DNA of 31,927 nt, from positions 1 to 31,927 of the forward strand of contig JAZNXI010000004.1 of assembly GCA_045593825.1 (NCBI GenBank). Direction: 5' to 3'. Below the pieces are notes generated by a model, which saw only the letters and a list, made by a program, of their open reading frames with translations, was not told the DNA's origin and made no database searches. This document shows positions 7,897 through 14,885 of this stretch, piece by piece (the stretch's first letter is position 1; the number at the start of each line of letters is the position of its first letter). The position numbers and the translations under genes are program-made. Origin of the DNA: SIG299 sp045593825. GTDB taxonomy: Bacteria; Bacillota; Clostridia; Lachnospirales; Lachnospiraceae.

Positions 7897-7910
7897 ATTA
7901 TGCTGTTGTA

Positions 7911-7960
7911 AAAGTAAAAGAGAGGAAAGTCACACCATTGCATGACATAACCTCTCTTTT
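7911..7960 (-). terminator. Intrinsic terminator between repeat RNA and nuclease gene
   Basis: AAAAGAGAGG (7916-7925) and CCTCTCTTTT (7951-7960) form a perfect 10-bp stem. A second small stem (GTCA/TGAC) lies in the loop. On the minus strand a T-rich stretch follows the stem. Type III toxin-antitoxin loci carry a leaky terminator at exactly this place. Confidence 0.8.
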
Positions 7961-8083
7961 CGGCTAATTTTAGTGTTGTCTGCCAACATCCACCTACGTG
8001 GTCTTTATATCGGATTTTAGTGTTGTCCGCCAACGTCCATTTACATGGTCGCAATTTCAGATTACGGTGTTAGCCCACCCGGA
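7957..8083 (-). repeat. Tandem 47-nt repeats, about 2.6 copies
   Basis: Unit 1 is 7957-8003 and unit 2 is 8004-8050, both exactly 47 nt; unit 3 (8051-8083) is partial and degenerate. Units 1 and 2 share a 37-nt block with only five differences. On the minus strand each full unit contains hairpin A (CCAC/GTGG in unit 1, CCAT/ATGG in unit 2) and hairpin B (GTTG/CAAC in both). Unit 3 has GGTG/CACC at the place of hairpin B. There are no spacers between copies, which excludes a CRISPR array. Confidence 0.85.
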
Positions 8084-8107
8084 AAAGCACGCTTCTCCTT
8101 TACTATT

Positions 8108-8136
8108 ATTATACATGGGCTCCTTCTTTATGTCAA
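8108..8136 (-). promoter_or_regulatory. Perfect-consensus sigma-A promoter of the repeat RNA
   Basis: The minus strand has TTGACA (8136-8131), exactly 17 nt, then TATAAT (8113-8108). This is the best promoter in the window and predicts very strong, probably constitutive, transcription of the repeat RNA. It starts 12 nt after the queH stop codon. Confidence 0.9.
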
Positions 8137-8148
8137 GAATTATTTGTG

Positions 8149-8793
8149 TCAATATTTATTTGTGTCACTCGCAGTCTGTTCCGCCTGCATCTTCGAAAAC
8201 ACACATCCACAATAATTCTGCCGGTACAGCTCATACTGCGCCGATAATTCCACAGAACGCTTATAACCGTTCTTCTTCTTAAAGTCCGACGGCAGATATT
8301 TTACGCCGTATTCTTCGGCAAGTCTTTCCCCTATCTCATTCAGCTTTTGCGCATTTTTCAAAGGAGAAATAGTAAGTGTTGTCGCAAAATACTCTGCTCC
8401 CTGCTCCTTTGCAATTTTTGCCGACTCCCGAAGACGCATCTCATAGCACTTAAAGCATCGCTCGCCGCCCTCCGGCAAATCCTCCAAACCCTTTGCCATG
8501 GCAAAGAAGTCCTCCGGTTGATAAGTCCCCTCTAAAAAAGAAACTTCTGTGGATAACCCCATTTCCCGGATTAAACGCACCAGCTCTTCCTTGCGGTCTT
8601 CGTATTCCTGCTTTGGGGAAATATTCGGGTTGTAATAAAAATCGCAAATGTTAAAATACGGTGCCAGATATTCCAGCACGTAGCTGCTGCAAGGCGCACA
8701 GCAGCTGTGAAGCAAAAGGGAAGGCTTTTGGCCGTCCCTTTGCTGTTTTTCTATTAACTTTTCCAGTTCTTTTTGGTAGTTTCTGTTTTGCAT
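8149..8793 (-). CDS. queH: Epoxyqueuosine reductase QueH
   Basis: A 214-residue enzyme for the last step of queuosine synthesis: reduction of epoxyqueuosine to queuosine in tRNA. It is the non-cobalamin enzyme that replaces QueG in many bacteria (old DUF208). The cysteines of the family are present: LLHSCCAPCSSY (C31, C32, C35), GERCFKCYEMRL (C113, C116) and NYCGCVFS (C195, C197). It is the third gene after the zinc-ribbon gene and hisC, 28 nt behind hisC. No strong ribosome binding site is visible. No terminator separates it from the repeat-RNA promoter. Confidence 0.9.
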   Translation of the reverse strand: MQNRNYQKELEKLIEKQQRDGQKPSLLLHSCCAPCSSYVLEYLAPYFNICDFYYNPNISPKQEYEDRKEELVRLIREMGLSTEVSFLEGTYQPEDFFAMAKGLEDLPEGGERCFKCYEMRLRESAKIAKEQGAEYFATTLTISPLKNAQKLNEIGERLAEEYGVKYLPSDFKKKNGYKRSVELSAQYELYRQNYCGCVFSKMQAEQTASDTNKY

Positions 8794-8821
8794 AAGTTAA
8801 TCCCATCTAACCAAATTTGTG

Positions 8822-9883
8822 CTACTTGAAAACCAAATAGCTTCTCACTTCTGCCAGGAATTTCTCCATCTGTTCCGGCGTACCAATGGTAATTCTTAAA
8901 TAATTCTGGATTCTCGGCTGCTTAAAGTAACGTACATAAATGTGCTTTTCTCTCAGCATCAAAAACAGCTCCTCGGCAGGAACCCTCTCATGTGCCGCAA
9001 ACAGGAAGTTTGCAGAAGAAGGCAGCACCTTAAACCCAAGCTTTACAAGCTTTTCTGCCACATCTTCCCTTGTCTTTATGATTTCCTTTGTGGTTTTCTC
9101 AAAATATGCACGGTCCGTTACCGCTTCCACGCCGCACAAAATGGACGGCATGTTCATGGTGTAGGAATTATAAGAGTTGCGCACCGCATACATGGCATCA
9201 ATCAATTCCTTGTTACCGATAGCAAAGCCGATACGCATGCCCGCCATGGAACGGGACTTGGAAAAGGTCTGTACCACTAAAAGATTCTCGTACTTTTCCA
9301 CCAGCGGAAGGGCACTCCTCCCTCCGAAATCCACATAGGCTTCATCAATAATTACCATAGAATCAGGGTTCTTTGCCACAATTTCCTCAATGTCCGCAAG
9401 CGGCATTGCAATGGAGGTCGGCGCATTCGGATTGGCAATCACAATACCGCCGTTTTCCACAAAATAATCCTCTTTTTTGATACAGAAATTCTCATCCAAT
9501 GCCGGACGGTTATACGGAATCTTAAACAAATCTGCCCAAACCGGATAGAAAGAATAGGTAATATCCGGAAATAAAATCGGCTTCTCGCCGTTAAAACAGG
9601 TTAAAAATGCCATACCAAGCACGTCATCTGAGCCGACGCCCACAAACACCTGATTGGCAGGAACCCCGTATTCTTTTGCCAAAGCATCCACCAGCTCTCT
9701 GGCATCCGGCTTCGGATACAGACGGAAATCACCGGTTTCCATGCTCTTTAACACCTTTTCTACCCCCGGAGCCGGCGGATAAGGGTTTTCGTTTGTATTT
9801 AATTTAATCATATTCTCCTGCTTTGGCTGCTCGCCCGGTACATACGGGTCTACCACACGCAGGTTCTTTTTCCAGTCTCCCAT
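8822..9883 (-). CDS. hisC: Histidinol-phosphate aminotransferase
   Basis: A 353-residue PLP-dependent class I/II aminotransferase, predicted to convert imidazole acetol-phosphate to histidinol-phosphate. It shows LNTNENPYPP near the N terminus, IIDEAYVDFGG (D180) for PLP contact, and the Schiff-base lysine in TFSKSRSMAGMR (K209). The chosen ATG at 9883 has GAAGGAG 7 nt upstream, inside the end of the previous gene; the longer reading frame to 9982 is out-of-frame readthrough of that gene. It stands alone from other his genes. Related aminotransferases with other substrates cannot be excluded. Confidence 0.88.
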   Translation of the reverse strand: MGDWKKNLRVVDPYVPGEQPKQENMIKLNTNENPYPPAPGVEKVLKSMETGDFRLYPKPDARELVDALAKEYGVPANQVFVGVGSDDVLGMAFLTCFNGEKPILFPDITYSFYPVWADLFKIPYNRPALDENFCIKKEDYFVENGGIVIANPNAPTSIAMPLADIEEIVAKNPDSMVIIDEAYVDFGGRSALPLVEKYENLLVVQTFSKSRSMAGMRIGFAIGNKELIDAMYAVRNSYNSYTMNMPSILCGVEAVTDRAYFEKTTKEIIKTREDVAEKLVKLGFKVLPSSANFLFAAHERVPAEELFLMLREKHIYVRYFKQPRIQNYLRITIGTPEQMEKFLAEVRSYLVFK

Positions 9884-9885
9884 TG

Positions 9886-10191
9886 TTATACTCCTTCTTG
9901 CTGTTCTTTTTCTGTGACATGGACACCGCAGAAGTTGCAGTAATCCATCCCGTGGGAAATTCTGCGGCCACAGCCCGGACACGGAATCTTAGCCGGAGAA
10001 ATCTCCTGCTCGATAATTTCGTACTGGCTGTCTTTATCAAAATATATCCGGATTGGTGTTTCTTCACCCTCTAAAATTTCCAACTCCTGTTCCGGCGTTG
10101 TTTCCCGGGTATTCAAATTTCCTTCAATATAAATTTTCTTTTTCGGAAGCAGATTATGTAATCTGCGCCAAAAACTCATTTTTCGCGCCAT
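9886..10191 (-). CDS. Small zinc-ribbon protein
   Basis: A 101-residue protein with a basic N terminus (about 1-20), an acidic middle and a C-terminal zinc ribbon CPGCG...YCNFCG (two CxxC pairs, about residues 71-90). No membrane segment. The function is unknown; zinc ribbons of this type are common in small Clostridial proteins. The ATG at 10191 has AAGGTG upstream. Its stop codon is 2 nt from the hisC start, so the two genes are probably translationally coupled. Confidence 0.7.
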   Translation of the reverse strand: MARKMSFWRRLHNLLPKKKIYIEGNLNTRETTPEQELEILEGEETPIRIYFDKDSQYEIIEQEISPAKIPCPGCGRRISHGMDYCNFCGVHVTEKEQQEGV

Positions 10192-10228
10192 ACCACACCT
10201 TCTTTACCTTGGTAATTGATTAAAGTAC

Positions 10229-10257
10229 AGTATAATATCACAACGTGTTATTGTCAA
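10229..10257 (-). promoter_or_regulatory. Promoter of zinc-ribbon-hisC-queH operon
   Basis: TTGACA (10257-10252), 17-nt spacer and TATACT (10234-10229) on the minus strand, about 38 nt upstream of the zinc-ribbon ATG. Confidence 0.8.
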
Positions 10258-10276
10258 ACGAAAGTTGGGAATCTCG

Positions 10277-11791
10277 CTATAAATTCCGCAAAAATTCAAA
10301 AACACCATATAAATTCAAGATTCCGTAGCCATAGGCGGGAGAAGGATATTCCCCGCCGTCCTCACGTCTTGCACCAAGCAAAAACAAATTCCGGATAAGT
10401 ACCGTATCCAAAGGCTCCACCGTCCCGGCGCGGCGGTATTCCTCCAGGTATTCCCAAAGAAGTGCCACACAGCCTGCAGTATAGGCAGCCCCGATGCTGG
10501 TACCGCTTTTCACAATATAGCCACCGCCGGCAAAGGGACCGTTAACGTTTACCGCAGGAGCCAACAGGGTCGGCTGGTTCAAGCCCTCCGCCGTAAAACC
10601 TCTTCCGGAAAAAGGAGCCAGACTTCCGTTTTCGGCAGAATATCCTCCCACCGCCAATAACAGCGGTGCATTTGCAGGTTCTGTCAGTGTCACCTCCGGA
10701 TCAGACTCCAAAAAATACACTTCCCCGTCCAGAAACTCCTCCAGCGGCAGCCACAAGTTTACCTCTGCCGGCATATCGCTTCTGCCAAACTGAAACCGCC
10801 AGATACCGGTGGACGGACGCTCTAAGCGTATCCTTAACCGCTGCGTTGTATCGGCACGCATCAAATTTTCCCGTTCCACATATAAAATACTTCGGTCGAA
10901 AATCAGCGGAAACCGTTCCGTTCCTGTAAAACCACTGCCCACCACCGGCGTCTCATCCCCGGCAGGCGAAACCATCCGAAGGCTTACATCTGCAATGGCT
11001 TCCGCATAAATTTCCATGGTAAACCCACTGCCACGGGTGCTGACATATAGTTCGACTTCTTTCGGGGTATTTTCCAAATTGATTCCCGCATGATGTCTGG
11101 CATTCCCTTCATTGCCTGCCGCCGTTATCAGGCAAAGGTCCGGGCGGTACACCAAACTGTTAAGATAAAGTGAAAGAGACATGGTTCCGCGATGACTTCC
11201 CAAGCTGCAGCACACTCCCAGACACAATACCAGAGGTTTGCCCTGAGCCGCCGCATATTCCAGAAGATACCGCACCCCCTGCATAATGTCCGCTTCACTA
11301 AAAGCCACCGCGTCCTCCGGCATAAAAAAATACTCCTTTAATTCCCGCGATGCTTCCCGAAGCTTCACCACCGCCAGTTCTGCCGACGATGCCACTCCCG
11401 CAAAATTGCTTTCCCGGTCTTCCCTTCCTGCCGCAATTCCTGCCAGAAAGGTACCATGTCCGTTTTCATCCTTGGGTGCCGTGCCTTCCGCAATTTCTTC
11501 CCTGCCAAATACTGTGCCATAATCAAAGCCTTCCGGTGACGTGCCCGATTCATTTGCCTGGTCCCAGATAGTAACCACCCGGCTGACGCCGTTTGCCTCC
11601 ACAAAAGCCGGATGGGTATAATCAATGCCTGTGTCCACAAATCCAATCAAAATTCCGTTTCCCCGATAGTCAAACCCCGGTATACGCCGCACCCGGTTCA
11701 CCCCTGCTTCTTCCAGGTTTTCCAACTGGGAAAGCCCAAAGAGATAAGGCCTTTCCTCCAGCATCCCATAGTAAAGATCAAAATCCGACAT
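10277..11791 (-). CDS. S8 family (subtilisin-like) peptidase, Csp-like
   Basis: A 504-residue subtilase. The full catalytic triad is readable: D53 in GFVDTGID, H112 in ENGHGTFLAGIA and S432 in KSGTSIGAA, with the oxyanion-hole asparagine in TAAGNEGN. The layout, with an inserted domain between the His and Ser parts, resembles CspA/B/C-type proteases that control spore germination in Clostridia. Unlike the germinant pseudoproteases it keeps its triad, so it is closer to CspB. There is no signal peptide and no evident long propeptide. Its ATG sits directly on the U-tract of the clpX terminator. A role in germination is an inference. Confidence 0.85.
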   Translation of the reverse strand: MSDFDLYYGMLEERPYLFGLSQLENLEEAGVNRVRRIPGFDYRGNGILIGFVDTGIDYTHPAFVEANGVSRVVTIWDQANESGTSPEGFDYGTVFGREEIAEGTAPKDENGHGTFLAGIAAGREDRESNFAGVASSAELAVVKLREASRELKEYFFMPEDAVAFSEADIMQGVRYLLEYAAAQGKPLVLCLGVCCSLGSHRGTMSLSLYLNSLVYRPDLCLITAAGNEGNARHHAGINLENTPKEVELYVSTRGSGFTMEIYAEAIADVSLRMVSPAGDETPVVGSGFTGTERFPLIFDRSILYVERENLMRADTTQRLRIRLERPSTGIWRFQFGRSDMPAEVNLWLPLEEFLDGEVYFLESDPEVTLTEPANAPLLLAVGGYSAENGSLAPFSGRGFTAEGLNQPTLLAPAVNVNGPFAGGGYIVKSGTSIGAAYTAGCVALLWEYLEEYRRAGTVEPLDTVLIRNLFLLGARREDGGEYPSPAYGYGILNLYGVFEFLRNL

Positions 11792-11828
11792 AAAAAACTC
11801 CCATACCTTTTTTACAAGATATGAGAGT
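11791..11828 (-). terminator. Terminator after clpX overlapping the start of the S8 peptidase gene
   Basis: On the minus strand ACTCTCATA (11828-11820) pairs with TATGGGAGT (11805-11797), one G-U pair, followed by a T run that reaches the ATG of the peptidase gene. The only ribosome-binding-like sequence for that gene, GGGAG, is in the 3' arm of the stem. Confidence 0.65.
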
Positions 11829-11841
11829 TTCCTAATTTCTA

Positions 11842-13239
11842 TTATTCGCCGGTCAAAAGCGGAGTCACATTGGTGCGCATCTCAATGAGCGGAGCACCGT
11901 TGTTTAAAATATAGTCCTTGGTAATGGTAACTCTGCCGATGGCATCGTCCTTTGGAATCTCGTACATAATATCTAACATTAAGTCCTCGATTATGGCTCG
12001 CAACGCTCTGGCTCCGGTGTCCTTTTCCATGGCCTTTTCCGCGATAGCTTCCAAGGAGCCTTCGTCAAATACCAAATCCACCTCGTCCATGGCAAGCAGC
12101 TTTTTGTACTGCTTTAAAATTGCATTCTTTGGCTCCTGCAGAATCTGGATTAACATGTTTTTATCCAACGGACTAAGGGCAAACAGCACCGGCAGACGGC
12201 CGATAAATTCCGGAATCATGCCGTATTCCCTAAGATCTGCCGCAGTAGCCTGGGCGAGTAAGTTTTTATCTCCGTCAAAGCGGTCACGGAGCTCACCGAT
12301 AAAGCCCATGGTGGACTGCTTGGTCAAACGCTCTTTCACCACATTCTCTAAATCCGGGAATGCACCGCCGCAGATAAATAAAATATTGGTAGTGTCGATG
12401 GTGGTCATTGGTACCATGGCATTTTTACTGGACGCTCCCACCGGAACCTCTACCTCGGCACCTTCTAACAGTTTCAGCAGCCCCTGCTGTACCGATTCAC
12501 CACTGACATCACGGCTGTGGGCATTTCTCTTTTTAGCAATTTTATCGATTTCATCGATAAAAACAATACCCTTTTCTGCTCTGTCTACATCGTTGTCTGC
12601 TGCTGCCAAAAGCTTGGAAAGCACGCTTTCTACGTCGTCACCGATGTAGCCCGCCTCCGTAAGGGAGGTGGCATCCGTAATGGCAAGCGGTACATTTAAA
12701 AGCTTTGCCAGTGTTTTTACCAGATAGGTTTTACCGGAACCGGTAGGACCGAGCATCAGCATATTGGACTTTTCCAATTCGATGCCATCCTCGCATTTAT
12801 CGTATACTCTCTTGTAATGGTTGTACACCGCAACGGACATTACCTTTTTTGCCTTTTCCTGGCCGATTACGTACTCGTCAAGCTCTGCCTTGATTTTATG
12901 CGGTGGCTTTAAGTTACGGATATCAAATACTCCCTCCGGCACATCCTCATTTTCCTCTGCCGGCTGTTCCTTTGGCTGCTTTTTCTTTATTTTCTGGCTC
13001 TTTGACATTTCTCCGCCGCCAAACATAAACGGAGAAAAACCGGACAAATCAATGCCGCCCATCGGGAATGGGGTATTGTTCATGGCGTCGAAGGTTTTCT
13101 GCATACAATCGGAGCAAATGCAAATACCTGTAGGAAGCTTCATCATCTTTCCCACCTTACTCTCCGGCCGGCGGCAGATATAACAAATCTCCTCGTAATT
13201 ATCCTGTTTTTCTTCTGTCTTGTTTACATCGTCAGTCAT
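11842..13239 (-). CDS. clpX: ATP-dependent Clp protease ATP-binding subunit ClpX
   Basis: A 465-residue AAA+ unfoldase that feeds substrates to ClpP. The N-terminal zinc-binding domain has C19, C22, C42 and C45. The AAA+ domain has Walker A GPTGSGKT (164-171), Walker B GIVFIDEIDKIA, and the sensor/arginine region with KERLTKQSTMGFIGELRD. A linker of about 40 residues rich in Lys/Gln/Glu (about 78-102) joins the zinc domain to the AAA+ core and is longer than in E. coli ClpX. No clpP is beside it. The ATG has GAGGA about 8 nt upstream. It follows the glycosylphosphotransferase gene by 28 nt. Confidence 0.93.
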   Translation of the reverse strand: MTDDVNKTEEKQDNYEEICYICRRPESKVGKMMKLPTGICICSDCMQKTFDAMNNTPFPMGGIDLSGFSPFMFGGGEMSKSQKIKKKQPKEQPAEENEDVPEGVFDIRNLKPPHKIKAELDEYVIGQEKAKKVMSVAVYNHYKRVYDKCEDGIELEKSNMLMLGPTGSGKTYLVKTLAKLLNVPLAITDATSLTEAGYIGDDVESVLSKLLAAADNDVDRAEKGIVFIDEIDKIAKKRNAHSRDVSGESVQQGLLKLLEGAEVEVPVGASSKNAMVPMTTIDTTNILFICGGAFPDLENVVKERLTKQSTMGFIGELRDRFDGDKNLLAQATAADLREYGMIPEFIGRLPVLFALSPLDKNMLIQILQEPKNAILKQYKKLLAMDEVDLVFDEGSLEAIAEKAMEKDTGARALRAIIEDLMLDIMYEIPKDDAIGRVTITKDYILNNGAPLIEMRTNVTPLLTGE

Positions 13240-13267
13240 TTATAGATCCTCATTTCTGTTAATTTGC

Positions 13268-14695
13268 TTAATACGCATTTTTGTTAATAAAACCCTTGAA
13301 CACCGTTAAGAACATGATGAGCAGGTCGAAGCCCGGTGTCCAGTTTTCAATATAATACAAATCATAGTCAATGCGCTTACGGATGGAGGTATCTCCCCGG
13401 TAACCGTTGACCTGGGCCCATCCGGTCATGCCCGGACGAACCTGATGCTTTACCATATATCTCGGTATTTCTTCCTTGAATTTTTCCACATAAAACGGAC
13501 GCTCCGGGCGCGGACCTACCAGGCTCATGTCGCCCTTTAATACATTCCAAAGCTGCGGAAGTTCATCAATACTGGTTTTTCGGATAAACTTGCCGATTGG
13601 AGTTACACGAGGGTCCCTAAAGGTGGTCCACTCGGTTTTTTCTTTTTCTTCTTCCTGGACCTCCATGGAACGGAATTTATACATTAAAAACTCTTTGTTA
13701 CGGAAGCCTACTCTCTTCTGGGTGTAAAATACCGGCCCTTTGGAGGTACACTTAATAATAATTGCCACAATTAGCATTGGAATTGCTGCAATAAGTAACG
13801 CCAAAGTACCTAAAATTAAATCCATGCCCCGCTTGATAAAACGGTTTAATTCGCTGGAGGAAAGCGGCACCTTCCGGATGTGCACCACCGGCAGGCCCTC
13901 TAAGTCTTCCATATAAGGAATGGTTGGAATAATGTCCTGATAGTCCGGCAGGAATTTGGTGTGGACACCGCTCTTTTCGCACTTAGCCACAATTTCTGCC
14001 AGGCGGGTATAATCTTCCATCTTCATGGTAATATTGATTTCGTCCAAATCGTAATCTTCCAACTGCTGTTCCAGCGTTTCTAAAGTTCCGATGACAGGAA
14101 TCCCCTTATATCTGGTGCCGGTTTCCATCATGTCATCCAAAATTCCGATGACGTGATATCCCCAATGGGGATTTGCCATCATACGGTCAATTAAGCCTTC
14201 TGCCGTGCGGCTGTAACCCACCAGCAGAACATGCTTAATGTTATAACCTTCCTTGCGGATTTTCCGCAGTGTTCTCCGGAGTACAAAGCGATACGCCAAC
14301 TCCAAAAACACATTCAGCAGGAAAAAGAGTACCAAAAACCATCGGGAGATATTCATTTCCTTTATCAGGAACAAAAGTGCCATGATATAGAACATACCGA
14401 TGATATTGATTCTTACAATACGCATGATTTCCAGGAAACGTCCGTTACTTCTCTGCGGACGGTATACCCCGTTGGTCAGCAGAATAATGAGATACCCCGG
14501 CAGAATAAACCAAAGATAACTCATATATACGCCAAACTCCAGATATGTGCCCGGCTGCTTATCAAAAATCGGAATCCATCTAAGCCACAGGAAACGGAAG
14601 CCATAGGAAAGAGCATACGCCACCACTACCAATACCAAATCAATGACTACATGAATTCTATTTAACGTTTTCTGATGATTTTTTATCATTCCCAT
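13268..14695 (-). CDS. Polyprenyl glycosylphosphotransferase (undecaprenyl-phosphate sugar-phosphate transferase)
   Basis: A 475-residue membrane enzyme predicted to start exopolysaccharide or glycan repeat assembly by moving a sugar-1-phosphate onto undecaprenyl phosphate. Four N-terminal membrane helices (about 12-130) are followed by a nucleotide-binding-like domain (LLVGYSRTAEGLIDRM) and the C-terminal bacterial sugar transferase domain. That last domain has FIKRGMDLILG, the membrane re-entrant helix, MYKFRSM, TSIDELPQLWNVLKGDMSLVGPRP and VRPGMTGWAQVNG. The architecture is WcaJ/CpsE-like. No other glycan genes are adjacent, but an ABC polysaccharide exporter lies 2 kb to the right. The start ATG has AAAAGGAAC upstream. 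Confidence 0.9.
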   Translation of the reverse strand: MGMIKNHQKTLNRIHVVIDLVLVVVAYALSYGFRFLWLRWIPIFDKQPGTYLEFGVYMSYLWFILPGYLIILLTNGVYRPQRSNGRFLEIMRIVRINIIGMFYIMALLFLIKEMNISRWFLVLFFLLNVFLELAYRFVLRRTLRKIRKEGYNIKHVLLVGYSRTAEGLIDRMMANPHWGYHVIGILDDMMETGTRYKGIPVIGTLETLEQQLEDYDLDEINITMKMEDYTRLAEIVAKCEKSGVHTKFLPDYQDIIPTIPYMEDLEGLPVVHIRKVPLSSSELNRFIKRGMDLILGTLALLIAAIPMLIVAIIIKCTSKGPVFYTQKRVGFRNKEFLMYKFRSMEVQEEEKEKTEWTTFRDPRVTPIGKFIRKTSIDELPQLWNVLKGDMSLVGPRPERPFYVEKFKEEIPRYMVKHQVRPGMTGWAQVNGYRGDTSIRKRIDYDLYYIENWTPGFDLLIMFLTVFKGFINKNAY

Positions 14696-14763
14696 AGTTA
14701 AAGTTCCTTTTTACCAATGTATCGTTATTCTGTCCTGTTGCAGAATATTTTTATACAGTGTAC

Positions 14764-14792
14764 ATTGTAGCATAACTCCCCCAAAAGCAAAA
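14764..14792 (-). promoter_or_regulatory. Promoter of the glycosylphosphotransferase gene
   Basis: TTTTGC (14792-14787), 17-nt spacer and TACAAT (14769-14764) with an extended TGC before the -10 box, on the minus strand. It is divergent from the htrA-like gene. Confidence 0.5.
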
Positions 14793-14842
14793 GCATTTTA
14801 ACAAAAAAAACAGTATTTCTTCACAAAGTATACACAAACTCT

Positions 14843-14851
14843 TGCTATGAT
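14843..14851 (+). promoter_or_regulatory. Extended -10 promoter of the HtrA-like gene
   Basis: TGC followed by TATGAT (14846-14851), 34 nt upstream of the ATG. No good -35 box at 17 nt is seen, consistent with an extended -10 promoter. No CIRCE-like operator was found. Confidence 0.4.
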
Positions 14852-14885
14852 ACACTCACAGCAACACGAAAGGAGTACATTTGTT

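Larger units (their letters stand above)
7911..8101 (-). ncRNA. Candidate type III antitoxin RNA precursor (about 190 nt)
   Basis: The transcript predicted from the consensus promoter (8108-8136) starts near 8101. It runs through one degenerate and two full repeats and ends at the terminator at 7916-7960. No open reading frame explains this stretch. In the known type III systems the toxin RNase cuts such a precursor into single repeat units that fold as pseudoknots and inhibit it. That behaviour is inferred here from layout, not shown. Confidence 0.6.

Noticed and set aside
7957..8083. Possible short CRISPR array
   Set aside because: The repeats are directly adjacent with a 47-nt period and no variable spacers, and they sit between a promoter and an intrinsic terminator.
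9884..9982. N-terminal extension of HisC
   Set aside because: It overlaps the zinc-ribbon gene in another frame; the AAGGAG site clearly points to the ATG at 9883.
10277..11791. Subtilase as a CspC-type pseudoprotease
   Set aside because: All three catalytic residues and the oxyanion asparagine are present.
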